A stretch of DNA of 64,000 nt from assembly GCA_947095585.1 (NCBI GenBank), contig OX352763.1:34149462-34213461 (forward strand). The letters are read 5' to 3'. The position numbers were made by a program, and so were the translations under genes. Each line of letters begins with the position of its first letter. Positions within the stretch are counted from its first letter, which is position 1. Shown here piece after piece: positions 45,195 to 57,145 of this stretch. Source of the DNA: Nephrocerus scutellatus. Its lineage: Eukaryota; Arthropoda; Insecta; Diptera; Pipunculidae. The notes beneath the pieces were generated by a model, which was given only the letters and a program-made list of their open reading frames with translations, did no database searches and was not told where the DNA came from.

Positions 45195-46345
45195 TTACTA
45201 CTAAACGATATTGAAGCCTGGCAGCACAGAAAACAAACTCACAAATTTCTTTTAAAGGTTCTGTGATTACGACTGTAATAAATTCGACTCCCTTTCAATT
45301 TATGAGTTCTAAAATTGATGATGCAATGTGTTTGCTGAGTTGTAACTTATATTTCAAATGTTAACCGACGAAAGAAGGAAGCAACAGCTTTTGAGTTTCA
45401 CTCATTTGTGTTTACTCTAGGGCTTTTCTTCTCATCGATGGCAGTGTTTATTGTTGCGTTGAGCGTCGTGATTCGTTATAAACATTTTCAGCGTGCTGTT
45501 CTGTCAGTGTTAACGTTCAGTTTAGTCTTTTCAAATCGGCGTGTTTGGTGGTTGCGATTTTCTGCGGTCGCACGGTCTGTACTTCGCCATCAGTTCGTTT
45601 CGTTTGCAATAAATGGCCAACGCGTGAATTTATCGAAATTGTCCTTTATTTGGTTTCGGCTTTGATAGAATTAAAAGAAAAAAACGGGAAACAACTTGTT
45701 TGTGAAGGTAAACCAGTTTCAGTCCAGCCGTAGACATTGTTTAGCGTTAGCGGGGTTTTCTCACTGTCGTGTTAGATATATTTTGGCATTGACTGCCGGT
45801 TGTTCGAAGGTTGGATCTTATTTGAATTTGAATGTTTGCCGCTCACTTTACGGTGTAGTTATACGTCGGAGTTTTCCTCGATCAACATTGATCGATGATG
45901 TCATAATATGACTGCGAGTATTGTGTGGTCCGGTGACGTCATAGGATTTTTTATTGTTCATTAGAAAATGTATTAGAAACGAACTTGTTAAATTTTGTGG
46001 CATATTATCACCTTTACAATCGTTCCAATAAGATTCATTCGTTGATACGTTTACACAAACAAAACAAAAAAAGTCTGCTTCTCCTCCTATCAGTTGTTGT
46101 TGTCAGTCGATACTCGATACAGCTGATAAGATTCGATTGATAAAAAATACAGTGCAACACTTTGAGTGATATATAAATATTGTCCTATTGATTAATTTCT
46201 ATTTTATTATTTTTATTTTTTAATCTTTGCTAATATTTATAACAAGATTGTGATTTATTACGATTACTTATGGTATAGTCCTCATAGTTCAGCCAGTCAT
46301 TATTCGAGGTACATAAATGTTAAAAAAAACTTTTTTGTATTTTGC
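45195..46345 (+). other. GC-richer transcript-like region, unassigned
   Basis: 45408-45720 is less AT-rich and carries an ORF ending in CNKWPTREFIEIVLYLVSAL, then IELKEKNGK, followed by AAG|GTAAAC at 45706/45707, a possible donor. No family is recognised. It may be a first exon or a transposon 5' region. Confidence 0.25.
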
Positions 46346-46347
46346 AG

Positions 46348-46597
46348 TTGAATTTCCAAATAGAAAGCAAAAAGTGATCGCTAATAATCGAGTGCAGTAA
46401 TAAAAAGATCGAAAGACAAAATCGAAAGTTTTATTTGTGCCAGTTTAATCGTAAACCCATGACAATTGACAACACGCTCAACAAGAGTCGTTCGAATTAA
46501 TTACATTTTGAAAAATATAAATAAGTTGGAGGATAGAAAAATTACAAGCACAACACCTACACCAACCACAGCTGATGCACTCTGTTGATTGGAACAG
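46348..46597 (+). other. Candidate internal 5'UTR exon
   Basis: A T-rich tract and TTTGCAG precede 46348; ACAG|GTGAGCG follows at 46597/46598. The 250-bp interval has no long ORF, so a non-coding exon of a plus-strand gene continuing beyond the window is possible. Confidence 0.3.
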
Positions 46598-46756
46598 GTG
46601 AGCGAGCGGGTGACCTAAAACGAATCGTATATCTATATGTCAACTTTATCCTATCATCCAATATGCATTGCACCGTGGAATGAGAAACATAAAAATCGTG
46701 TAATTTTTTTAGACTTATCCAAAATTCAATTTTATGTCGTATTTTTTGTTTGTTTT

Positions 46757-46970
46757 AGAAATCTGCGCTCGAGCTCAGATTTTTTCTCGAAAAAACGAAC
46801 ACGAAAGCCGTGAATCTTTTGTTTACATTGTTTTGTGTTGTTGTTGCAGTTAATGAAAAGAGGGGTAAATCTCCCAAAATATCAATATCGGTTAGAGGGA
46901 AATCAGTTTTTTTTTGGAAAAAACGAACAACTTGACAGCTAAAAAATCATTCTGCATTCTCATTTAAAAA
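46757..46970 (-). repeat. ACATGCAACAAA-family repeat, copy 3
   Basis: Reverse complement of 5880-6085: GCGCTCGAGCTCAGATTTTT, AACACGAAAGC, GGGTAAATCTCCCAAAATAT and GGAAAAAACGAACAACTTGA. Confidence 0.75.
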
Positions 46971-47389
46971 AAAACACGACATTAAAGAACTTTCAAACGG
47001 TACGTAATCAGGGGACTAACATCAATTGTTTGACTAACTTAAGTCGATAGTAGTGTGAAATCTGAAATACTTGCACGGTTGCTCAAAGATAGCAAATACT
47101 TGACTATCCAAAATTGTAATTTTTTTTATAACGAGTTCCCTTTCTTAAGCAAATTTCATAAACCGCTCGCCAGCGCTCATTATTAAAAAAAATTTTACAG
47201 TTTGGACAGACACTATTGTAAGGGACGATAGTGCCTTAATGGTATTTATATAGATAACCAAAAATTTCGGAAGATGAAGCATTTCAGTTTAAATAAAAAT
47301 TCCGCATTAGAGAGCTGGAAAAAAAAATAAATGGTTTATCAATAAGAACATAACATAACATAACAAAAGTTTCGGCGCTTTAAATGATC

Positions 47390-47620
47390 AAGAGGCTTTA
47401 GTTTAATTTGAGCTTGAGTTAATTTATTCTTGTAAGGGTGTATGCCAAGATCTTTGTCCAAAATTCGCCACAATGTGGACCGAAAGATTCCCAATTCCCT
47501 AAACGGCGTGGAACCGACTGATTTGGCTCATTTTGAACTGAAGCACTTACGGCTGTGACATTTGCGGTACTTTGACTGACTGGTGCGTTATCTCACTGGA
47601 CACATATTCAATAGTGAATA
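47390..47620 (-). pseudogene. Tc1/mariner-superfamily transposase N-terminal fragment
   Basis: One minus-strand frame reads STPFRELGIFRSTLWRILDK, then DLGIHPYKNKLTQAQ and DHLKRRNF. This is the second helix-turn-helix and linker of transposases whose C-terminal part is represented, as a separate decayed copy, at 63.43-64.0 kb. Confidence 0.7.
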
Positions 47621-47799
47621 TGTTGACTCGAATTTATCCACTACAAAACACACAGCCTGTCTGATGAGACAATTATTACGACCGAAAATTGGAGTAATCG
47701 CTTTTCAAGTTGCACCCACCTACTCAGAAATAGCTAGTATTAATTATTATAAGCAAAAACTTTCCATGATTATATTTGTGTTTATTTTTTAATATTCGT

Positions 47800-48345
47800 G
47801 TATTTTTGACAAGGGTTTTGGGAAAAAACTTCTTTTTGGTAGCCAACAGCTTTGTCTATCCTCTAGGAGAGTCCCCACTGTGAGATTATTAATCCAAGAG
47901 ATTAGTCAAGTCATATTGCTGTAAAAAAGTCCCTTCTTTAAGTTTAAGAATTTGTATACGCCCCTACGAATTCTAGTTGACTTTTAAAGTGCTCCATAGG
48001 TTAGTAGTAACACCATTGGCAAAATAGGGCTCTAAAGGCCACAGTGTATGCCATTGGTCTCAATTAAAAAATCTTTTATGAGACAGGGCAGGGCAAACAA
48101 GGCCTTTACTGGAAGTATTATTATTCTTGGCTGCTCAACCCCGCGCCAACCTTTTTTAAGACTTGAAGTGGAGAAATACCTAGAAATGGAGCATGGTATC
48201 AGTACTGGTTCTTTAAGCAATATTTGCTCATTGTTTTGTTAAAAATCCTTTACATTATTTTCAAAGTTATTTGATTTTAAGGTTGCAAGTCCCCACTTAC
48301 CGGTCGGTTTGTAGTGCCAAACATGATAATGATTACAATTTGAGG
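47800..48345. other. Nothing recognised
   Basis: Mixed-composition spacer. ORFs on both strands at 48030-48240 are mutual shadows without motifs. Confidence 0.35.
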
Positions 48346-48349
48346 TCTA

Positions 48350-49304
48350 CGAGGGTGGGTCAATAAGTCCCTGAAAAATGAAATAAGGAACACTCTTTTC
48401 GGCATAAAAACATTTTATTTTTCAACATAGTCTCCTTTTAGCTCGATGCACTTCATCCAACGTTTCTCAAATTTTTTGATGCTCTCCAAATAATACGATT
48501 TCTCGAGCCCCTCAAAATAAGCGTTTGTTTCAGCGATGACCTCTTCATTCGACCCAAATCTCTTCCAAGCCATTTCTTCGTATTTGGTAACAAGAAATAG
48601 TCGCGGGGGGCTAAATCTGGGGAATATGCTGGATAAGGGAGGAGTTCGTAGCCTAACTCATGCAATTTTGCCATGGCGACTGCGGACTTGTGCGCCGGTG
48701 CATTGTCCTGGTGAAAAAGAACTTTTTTTCGCAAAAAACGGCCGTTTTTGCTTCAAATCGGCTTGGAATCGATCAAGCAGCTCTTCGTAATATGCGCCGG
48801 TGATTGTTTTACCCTCTTCAAGGTAATCGATGTGAATAACACCACGCGCATCCAAAAAAAACTGTCGCCATGACCTTGGTCTTCTTCGGCTTCGATTAAC
48901 CAGGAGAAGTCCGTTGTTTTGACTGTTCCTTGGTTTCTGGTGTGTTGTGGTGAATCCAGGTTTCATCCACGGTTACGAATTTTTCGAATCTGCAACATCG
49001 CCAAACACATCTTTGAAATTGTTAAACGAATGCGTTTGTTGTCGATTGTAAGCAAACGCGGCACCTATATTGCCGTTTATGTCCAAATATTTATGTAAAA
49101 TCGAAATTGCTGAGCCAAGTGATAAGCCTGTTGTCTCTTCAAGCTCGGACATCTTCACTCGCCGATCGTCCATTATAAAACCATGGATTTTGTCTGAAAA
49201 TTTGGGTGTGTTCTTTTGAAAGATGATTCTTGACAAAAAAAATATAAATTTAAGGTGACGACACAATTTGTGTTAATTTTCAGGGACTTATTGACCCACC
49301 CTCG
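48350..49304 (-). mobile_element. Near-complete mariner element with matching TIRs and TA target site
   Basis: The ends CGAGGGTGGGTCAATAAGTC and GACTTATTGACCCACCCTCG are perfect inverted repeats that extend further to about 28 bp. They are flanked by TA at 48348-48349 and 49305-49306. Length is 955 bp. Minus-strand frames encode RRVKMSELEETTGL, VTVDETWIHH (first catalytic Asp), HQDNAPAHKS (second) and YSPDLAPRDYF (third), so the DD34D triad is intact. The transposase is nevertheless broken by frameshifts and lacks the N-terminal HTH, explaining the short length. Confidence 0.92.
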
Positions 49305-49309
49305 TATTC

Positions 49310-50710
49310 AAGTAAATTTAAAAAATTGTATTGAAAGTATTTACACACAAAAAAATGGTTTTGTTTCACTATGCGTTTGTCATACTTGACTGCATCACCA
49401 GCAGAAATTAAAATAATAAGTCTCTGAAGCCACTTGCCTTGAATTTTATTCAATATGTCCCTACCTTAATTGAGTTCAAATCGGTTCTTTTTTTTTTTTT
49501 TTTTTTTTGCAAAAAATGCAAAAAACTCGTACGTATCTGAAAAGACAATTAAAGCCAAGTACATAAGACAATGTACAATCAGAGCGTATGGGAAGAGTAG
49601 AGAGATGTTATCAATGGAAAATGTTTTGTGGTCTTTTAGACTGAAATTGACTTAAAAACGAACAACAATGAATACACCTTAAAGTAATCAATAAATGGAC
49701 GCACACATAAATGAATTTGCTTAGTAATACTATTTTTGTTGTTATTGTTACTAATGTTTTGTATTTTGAGAATTGTGACTCACATCACACAGACAGCACA
49801 CAACGTACAGCAAAATGCAAATTAATTTTCCACTTTTATGCTTCTGCTGACATTTTATTATCATAATATCGACACGTTCTCGATTTTGGATTGTGCTAAT
49901 TTGCTGGTTGTGGTTCTAATTCACGTTTCTACGTCCGCAATAGGACGTGAAATTGTAGGTACGAGTAAATTGAGCACTTTTGTGTGTAATGATATGTTCC
50001 TGCCTTTTGTGTTCCCGCATTGTGTTGTTACTGCCACCATCAAATACTAGTAGGCGATCAAGTTGCGCTCTACTTTTATATGCGAACACTAAGTATGTAT
50101 GTATGGATGTATATAAACTAAAATTAGATTCAATTTTTACGTTAATTTTCATTAATTTAATTTCCGGTTTGTCAAAAGTCAAAACAACGTAGCTGATGTC
50201 ATTTTGTTGCTGTGTAAAATAATTAGTTTTGAGTCATAACGTGGAGTAGTCATAGCAAATTACGATTACTATAGGAAAGTTCCAAGATACATCGGATGGT
50301 TTATCTTTTTCAATACACGGCCATTTTTGAATTCTAGTAACGTAATTCTGTATCTCGAAAAAATAAGTAAATTTGAGGCATTCTTTGGCTTAACCATTTC
50401 CAAAGAGGAGGAGAGAGAAATTTTAAGACCGCTTAATGTTTTGACACTCGTTAAGCGTAAACAGCCAATCCGCCATCAAAGCGATTATTGCGACAAGAAC
50501 TTGTCAGACGGTGCTAAGCCGAACTGGGTGCGATTATCAAATAGAATAATTAGAGGATGATTGTAGGGGATGGTAGATTATAAGATGATCTTAGGATAGC
50601 TGTAGTATATAGCATTTATTAAGGGGCTGTAGATTAAAGTGTGACTAACTTCACGCTGCTGTATCTGCCAAACGGCAGATGACAGCGCGCTCATATTTTG
50701 ACAAACGTTA
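49310..50710. other. AT-rich spacer with one unassigned 77-residue ORF
   Basis: The ORF at 50327-50560 (+) contains KEEEREILRPLNVLTLVKRK and is not low-complexity, but I cannot assign it. A run of about 20 T lies at 49488-49508. The rest shows nothing. Confidence 0.3.
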
Positions 50711-50716
50711 AGGTTC

Positions 50717-50979
50717 AACTATAATGCAATTTCGCCCCCTTACGTTAAAGTCAAAATCCGACGAAATGCTTTCCAAAGTTTCTAAAGTTTCTCATCCGAC
50801 CATAATGTAATGTTGTCAATGACAATGAAATGCGCTCGCCAGCGCACATCTTATCGATTGCCAAAGTAACGAATCTATTGCGAACGCTATTATGGGCGCA
50901 GCATACATTTTCATTGTATTCGCTCATTTCATCGTCGGGTTTTGACACTAGCGTAAAGAGACGAAATTGCATTATAGTT
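50717..50979. mobile_element. MITE with ~55-bp terminal inverted repeats
   Basis: The left end AACTATAATGCAATTTCG continues through TTACG, AGTCAAAAYCCGACGA and AAATG. The right end is its reverse complement, with ACGAAATTGCATTATAGTT at 50961-50979. It has no coding capacity. The interior is GC-richer than its flanks. Confidence 0.88.
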
Positions 50980-51002
50980 CAGGCTTTAGTCTGTTATGTT
51001 GG

Positions 51003-51386
51003 CTGTGTTCTTTTTTGATTACGGAGTACTTTAAGAGATAATTTAACTGTCAGAATTCATATCTGTTTTTTTTCATTCTCCGAGAAACCTTTTTTCTCTG
51101 AAGCGTTCTTTTTTACGCTCCGATAATTCTCGGATATGATTCTTTTACTCTGAACAAATATACAGAACATTTTTTCACAGCTGTAGTTGTTTGTTTCTTT
51201 AAACGTGGACATGTCGACTACTATGGAGCTTTTAGGTGAAAAATAAAACTTTTCTCTGAAACACAGCAGATAATTTTTTTGATCTGACAGATCTGATCAG
51301 AGAAAAAATTATCGGATTTATCGGATATCTGGGATCTCGGATTTCTCAGATTTCTTCGATATCTCCGGCTTCAAAAAAGAACACGG
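51003..51386 (+). mobile_element. MITE, GGCYGTGTTC family, full copy
   Basis: The ends CTGTGTTCTTTTTTGATT and CTTCAAAAAAGAACACGGCC are inverted repeats. The interior shares TTTAACTGTCAGAATTCATA, ATTCTCCGAGAAA, ACAGCTGTAGTTGTTTG and GGATTTATCGGAT with 16012-16283 in reverse. Confidence 0.8.
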
Positions 51387-51519
51387 CCGTTGTTTACAAG
51401 TCTAAGGGAGCATATCGATATACGAGTACGATGCCGATAAATACCGTAAAGAGACTCCAAACAAGCATAACAATAAGCTTTACACACAAATATGAAACCA
51501 TCATTCCCAAAAGGGATAA

Positions 51520-52320
51520 ATGGAAAATAAACCCAAAGTAGTCCAAGATGACTCCCAAAATGTTTCCCAAAAATGTTTCACCGACGGATCAAAAACGAAA
51601 ACGGAAAAGACAAGAAGGCTAATAAGGACAAAAATAAATATAAAGTCCGACAGTAAAGCCGTGCAAACAAACATGAATAACGGTCATCTAATAGCACAAT
51701 GCTATATTAATAAATTGGCAAAGAGCAATGGGGTAAAACTTATTTGGGTACCAGATCCAGTACACGATAGCACACTGGAAATGAGATGGCCGACTAAATT
51801 GCAAAGAAATGAGTTGAGACTTAATTAATAGGACCAAGCCCTATGTATGGCTTTAATAACTTAAACATAAAGAGTGGACTCAAAAATTGGGCAATGAAAT
51901 CCAAAAATAACTACTAGGAAAAATAGTGGGGCTAAAACGCTCCTTCAACACTTCATGAACTTCAACTACATAAGATCAAAATGTCCTAAACGCAAAAACA
52001 AGAATTAAGAATCATGTGTGGAGCATTGGCGGGACATCATATTTGCACAAGAGAGTCCTGCAGATACTGCAATGAAGAAGAAGAGACAATGAAACAATGG
52101 AACACCTCCTATCAAACTGCCAAGCCCAGCTTAAAACCATTGGCAATATCCCTATCAGAAACGATGAATACAAACAAATTCCAGCCAAAGGAATTATTAG
52201 GTTTATTAAAAAACTAATAGATTTCTAGGCTCAAAGAATACGGGGTACAATAGACCCATGCAGGTCGTGGTGCAAATGGCTTGAACACACCACAACTCCT
52301 TATCGTATCGTATCCTATAG
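51520..52320 (+). pseudogene. LINE 3' part with RNase H and C-terminal knuckle
   Basis: The plus-strand ORF 51520-51828 has KCFTDGSKTKTEKT, NIKSDSKAVQT and KLIWVPDPVHDSTLE (normally WVPGHxGIxGNE). 52014-52217 has MCGALAGHHICTRESCRYCN, then EEEETMKQWN. Together these are the RNase H and cysteine-rich tail of an I/R1/jockey-group ORF2. The intervening frame is broken. Confidence 0.72.
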
Positions 52321-52379
52321 GATAATTACAAAAATATAGCTAAATGTAGAATAATAGACAGATTAGAGAAATATATTAT

Positions 52380-52584
52380 AGCTGTGTTGCTTTGGCAAAA
52401 CCAGCTTGGCTTACAACAACAATCGCATAAGTATAAAGACGAAGTAAATCCAAAAAATTTTCAGGATGAGGGAAACTAAAGCCATTTTATAGTTATGGTG
52501 CTCACCGTAAGGCGGTAAAACCAAAAGCTGTTGCTTTGAGATATTAAAGTAAAACCAGCTTAGCTTTACCAAAGCAACACAGCT
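52380..52584. mobile_element. MITE with AGCTGTGTTGCTTTGG termini
   Basis: AGCTGTGTTGCTTTGG at the left and CCAAAGCAACACAGCT at the right are perfect inverted repeats, flanked by TAT on both sides. Inner words CCAGCTTGGCTT and CCAGCTTAGCTTT are direct sub-repeats. Confidence 0.85.
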
Positions 52585-52726
52585 TATGTTGAATATTATA
52601 GTTATTTGATTGTATGTGTATCACAGGATTATAGGATGATTATAGTTAGATTATATTGTTATTTTTTAGGATTACAAGATTAAATTACGATGATTGTATA
52701 ATTATAGATTTTAATAGTTTCATAAT

Positions 52727-52823
52727 GCCAAAGCGGATGAAAATGGCTCCAAATCGGCATCGGGTGGTCAGGGGAGGCCATGACCGGACCGTGATTGTAG
52801 AGCCAAATATGATGATAATGTTA
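52727..52823 (+). repeat. 3'UTR fragment of the 33.2-36.1 kb LINE family
   Basis: GGAGGCCATGACCGGACCGT followed by GATTGTAGAGCCAAATATGATGAT matches the complement of 33270-33325. Confidence 0.65.
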
Positions 52824-52829
52824 TAGAAT

Positions 52830-53690
52830 TAATGCAAATATTGGATTATAGGAGTATTAGGATTATAGTAATCATCCTATAATGAATATGTAACAAAAAA
52901 AAACTATCGAAACTAACGGAATAAACTTAAAAGGATTAGGATTTTATATTAAAAACATTCTCTCTCTCTCTCTCTCTCTGATTTTATAATTCATAATTAT
53001 TATATATATTCAACATTATTATTTATTACAAATTAAGATTTAAGGCTGCTATCGCATTTTTTGATTTTATTTTCCTTTTTTTTAGAAAGAACCCAACGTC
53101 AAAACGAAATTTTATTGTAATTTTGAAAAAACGGCGTCTGAAAAACAACCCTTGATCTTTTCGTTTTTACTGTTTCCACACATAGCCATCTAATCTTAAT
53201 CTTGCCACATATTGATTTTTATAGTATCGCTTCTTATGCACCCCATTTCCTATTTACTTTCTATGTTGCATGAATAGATAGACCTGTGAATTATTTCTAT
53301 GATTACATAGTTTTCCCTTTCTCTTGTTTGTTTTCTGTATCTTTGCTTAAAGAAACTTTCTCCTTTCGTATTTCTGATGATGTATATGTGTTCCGCATAG
53401 ATACTCTAGGGTTTCTTAGCTTTAAATTGTTGAGCAAGAAGAGAAATTATTGCCTTTATCTATTTCTTAGTAGTGCACAATTTTGAATCGATTTAGGGGT
53501 GCATCGCGCATTGCAATTTTTACAAAGGATATGAAGCAAATGATTTTGTTGTTGTGTTACGAACAACTTTAGAATAAATTATTAATATTATAATTGCTTT
53601 CACATTAAAATACTACCTACACCAGTGTGAGTTTATGAGCAAAACAGTTAGTGAGTGAGTGAGTGCTCGGGTGTGAACTCAACTCCACCC
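52830..53690. other. AT-rich spacer with (TC)n tract
   Basis: A (CT)n run lies at about 52961-52980. No gene or transposon recognised. Confidence 0.4.
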
Positions 53691-53724
53691 ATCACACCAC
53701 TTTTTTCCTTATCCTATTGAAATA

Positions 53725-53815
53725 TTTCCAAGCCCACGCTACGACTAGGCATTATAAGGGTGTAAGTCCCTTGAAGGGTGCGCTAATTATAAAGAAAAGA
53801 AGAGAACAAGTTGAG
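53725..53815 (+). repeat. Jockey-like LINE 3' tail
   Basis: CATTATAAGGGTGTAAGTCC and GGGTGCGCTAATTATAAAGA parallel the 3' end at 36640-36720. Confidence 0.5.
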
Positions 53816-53819
53816 CTTT

Positions 53820-54715
53820 TTTAGAGCAAATATAATGTGTTCTAATGTTTTTTAAAAAACGGTCTACATGTTTACTCATCTTATGAGTAATTGAGTGATA
53901 AAATTCTACTGCATCTGCTAGTCTTTTTAATTAATCATTTATCCAGGGAAATAAACACGGCCATGATTCGTCGCTGTATTGTTGCACTGTCCTTTTATAT
54001 CTTTTTCTGTATTTAAGTATTCGCGGAATTTATAATGATTTTAGGTTTTTAGCGCACAACAACTAGAAATCCGGGTGAAATGTCTTCACTGGTAAACAAA
54101 TTATTCAAAATTGTTTACATGGAAATTTTCAAATAAGCAATTTCTCTCGCATTTGTTTGCATATTTCCGATTAGTTACTACATATTCTGATTTATAAACA
54201 AAAAAAACATAAAATTTTAAACAAACAGTTGTTGTTGTTTTGTCAGCCGATACTCGCTGATTTGGCGGATTCAGTTGCCTCGGTTGAATTTTCTCCATTA
54301 GTTTTGTATTCTTTAAGTAGATATAAATGTTTCTAAGTACAGTCGAGTATATCTGTAAACATCTTCAATTTATGTTTATTAATATATATTGTGTTGGCGG
54401 ATAAATGAAAGCTGAAAATATGTCTGACTAGCAGTCAAATTTGAAATGACGACATTGCGATTTCATTCATTCATCTTTTGTAGATACTCATATATTGTAT
54501 ATTGTATCTAAAATTATAGAACGAAGATTGTTTTTGAATTTCAACAATTTCAAAGTTAGACGACTTAGTTTGAATTAATGACTTCCTTTGAATTTATTTG
54601 TATCTTATGTACAATATCACTAACTTGACTTAACTTGAATGGGCTTAAAATGCCTATTGTACCAGTTTGTATTGATTAACAGTACAGTATAGTAGTACGG
54701 GGAGCGCATCATTTA
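53820..54715. other. No gene recognised
   Basis: AT-rich spacer, chance ORFs only. Confidence 0.4.
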
Positions 54716-54719
54716 CCTT

Positions 54720-55391
54720 ATGAAAGAAAGTAAGTTCATAGTGTTTGAGTTAATAAGCTCTGCTGCAGTAAGAATCGTCTTGAGGAAGAGGAGGACTAAT
54801 ACGAACCGGACCAAGAACTTGCAGAGAACATGCTCCGAAGTCTTCTTCTCCTCAGGACAGCTCGTGCACACTATCACCAGAGACTGGTTCAATTTGTTAA
54901 GCTGATATCTCAGACACTAATGGCCGTAAGAAAACTCACTATATTTTTCAGACGTTTCTTACTGAATCCTAATAGAAATATAGATGAACTAGTCTCTTGG
55001 ATTGTCTTAGGTTTGTGGTTCTCTCCGTGTGGTATTAACAAAGCTGTCTCGTTCCCCAAGAGCTAATTGCCTTGGCAGTAGCCAATTTGACTCCACAGAA
55101 GAACTCTGGACCCTGAAAGGCAGTGACTTACTAACATTCGCAGTTTCGTTGCCAGCAATCATTTGTTGTGCTTAGCATCGAAGCCACAACTGACCATCCT
55201 TGAGTCCATCGAGTTGACACTAAAAGCTTTCAGGGCCTGTCTGACTGTCTGAATAAATAGTAATTGAAGTGTTTTAATACCCTTCATCATCATATTTTAC
55301 TCTACATCCGAAGTCTGGTCCTATCCTTATCTAGGTGAATTTTTGGATTGAATTGGGTGGATTTTTACTTGGAATTTTCCCATTGGTATCG
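54720..55391 (-). pseudogene. LINE RNase H C-terminal half and knuckle
   Basis: Minus-strand frames give IAGNETANVSKS near 55150 and, downstream, CPEEKKTSEHVLCKFL near 54850, the end of an RNase H domain and the cysteine-rich tail. The plus-strand word CCCATTGGTATCG at 55379-55391 equals that at 38089 in the other LINE, placing this copy in the same family. Confidence 0.65.
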
Positions 55392-55655
55392 TGGGCGCCG
55401 TGGTTCAGTGGAAAAGCGTATGGCTACTGAGCAGGAGGTTCGTGGTTCGAATCCCAGTAACAATAAAAGTATTTTTCACGGTGTCTCACCTCTCGACAAT
55501 GTCTGACAAACGTTCCGAGAGTAATAACTTGTCAAGGAAAGCTTCTCAATTCCATGTCCAAAATATATACATGCACAACACAAATGGCCACGAGAAGCTA
55601 GGCCTTAGACCGCAACGGTCTGTCGCGCCGAAAATTATTATTATTATTGGGTCTT
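55392..55655 (+). mobile_element. tRNA-derived SINE inserted into a LINE
   Basis: Has the A box TGGTTCAGTGG, B box GGTTCGAATCCC, TATTTTTCACGGTGTC, CAAACGTTCCGAGAGTAAT, CACAAATGGCCACGAGAAGC and CGCAACGGTCTGTCGCGCC, and an (ATT)n tail. The region with the conserved GCCGTTCGG is deleted. TGGG on both sides may be a short target duplication. Confidence 0.88.
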
Positions 55656-55790
55656 TTGACCCAGTCCAGATTCCATATTAGATCCGTCAGTGTACCAAAT
55701 CAGACATTTCGGGTCACGAGTCGCTACACCATTCAAATAACTTACAACAATAGAGTTCTCTGAACATTTTTCAGAGACGGTTCAGATCCA
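55656..55790 (-). pseudogene. Rest of the LINE RNase H split by the SINE
   Basis: The minus strand reads IWYTDGSNMESGLGQK, the RNase H start with its first catalytic Asp. In the undisrupted relative at 38.1 kb this joins directly to the sequence on the other side of the SINE. Confidence 0.65.
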
Positions 55791-55794
55791 ATCC

Positions 55795-56239
55795 CTTTTT
55801 GGGTATTTACTTAATTATCTTTAGGTTACCAACAAAATTAGCTGGATTGTATTATTGATTGCATATCTCGCAGTCGTTTTCTTGATTAAGATTCGTAAAG
55901 CTGTAGGCTGTTATACGATGGTTACATGTTCGATGTTTACTTACCTTCACTATGTAGTCTTTTGTAATGCACCTTCGTCCACTGGACTATTTACTTATCT
56001 ACTAAGTTTTCAAATAGCTTTTAATAGCTATTTTCCTCCGATTGCGCACGCCAATTCTTTGCATCCTCCACCTCTTCTTGTGCGCGAGGCGAATGCGACT
56101 CTGTGTTGGAGTGTTTGTATCCGTTCGCTCTTCATGTCCCCTTCATCGCAAACGTTCTATTTGCCGTTTTTTTCTTAGGTTGATGTTACTGAACTGTTCA
56201 TATAGTACTTGGTTTACCGCTCTAAAGACCGTCAACACA
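55795..56239. other. Unassigned spacer before the tandem duplication
   Basis: A 107-residue plus-strand ORF (55855-56178) is present, without recognisable motifs. The rest shows nothing. Confidence 0.3.
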
Positions 56240-56845
56240 AACATGATCGAATATCTTCCGAAGAACTTTTCGCTTTAAAAGCCGAATGAATTTTATCATC
56301 CCTCTTCGAAGTCTATGTGACAATGAAATCGATGTAGATGTAGTAAGTATTGGCCTTCAATTCGTGGTTTTTCTAGTTCACAAAAAAAGCGTATAACGGC
56401 GTCACAGTTCATGCGGATTCTTAAATCATTCCTCTATGAGCATGACTAGGTCATGCGGGGTCTTTCAGGATCACGAGAGAACCTAATTTTTGGAAATTTG
56501 TCGTCGTTGATTCGTTTATGTTATCCTTAAACTGGTGGTGTCTTTTTTTTGCCTTAGTAAATGTTTCTGCTGTTACATTCTCTTGCACAGTATAGGCAAA
56601 CTCATCCCCTGGATTTAAAGTTTTAATATTAAAATAAAAATACCAGTCTTCATTGAGAGATTAAACAATTTGCTAAGCGGTTTCGCCAGAGTATGATGAT
56701 ATTTTATCAAATTATTGGCGGAATACCGTCGGGTCCAGTTGCTTTGCCGTTCCAGCTTGTCGCTTATTTGAAAATTCAATTCTTGCTTCATCTCTTGGTT
56801 CTTTTTTCTATGCTGTTCAACTGAAGGGCTCAGCCCATAGAATCT

Positions 56846-57145
56846 GTTGCGTCATTAGCGTCGAAGTATTCGTTGACGTTGACGTTGCCGTATGTAACGC
56901 AAAGAGGTGACCCAATGAATACGTTGTCGTCGCACAGGTATACAAAAACAAATGCCAAACTAAACTAACTAACCTTAAGTAACCTTAAGAGAGAACTGTC
57001 AAAACATTTGCCGGAGATAAAAGTTGAAAGTTGGTCAACTTTTTGCGTCGCTTCCGTCACATGCTTATCCTATGGGACACCTCCCATAAGAATGCAAATA
57101 TTTCGTCGATCTGTCAGTTGCATACGTCGCATTAACGGACGCAAC
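56846..57145. mobile_element. GTTGCGTC-terminal MITE in unit 1
   Basis: The ends GTTGCGTCATTAGCGTCGAA and CGTCGCATTAACGGACGCAA are inverted repeats. The interior matches 10895-11204 in reverse orientation. Confidence 0.75.

Noticed and set aside
45408..45665. 85-residue membrane-protein-like ORF
   Set aside because: Hydrophobicity comes from T-rich sequence; two overlapping frames are equally open and no homology is recognised.
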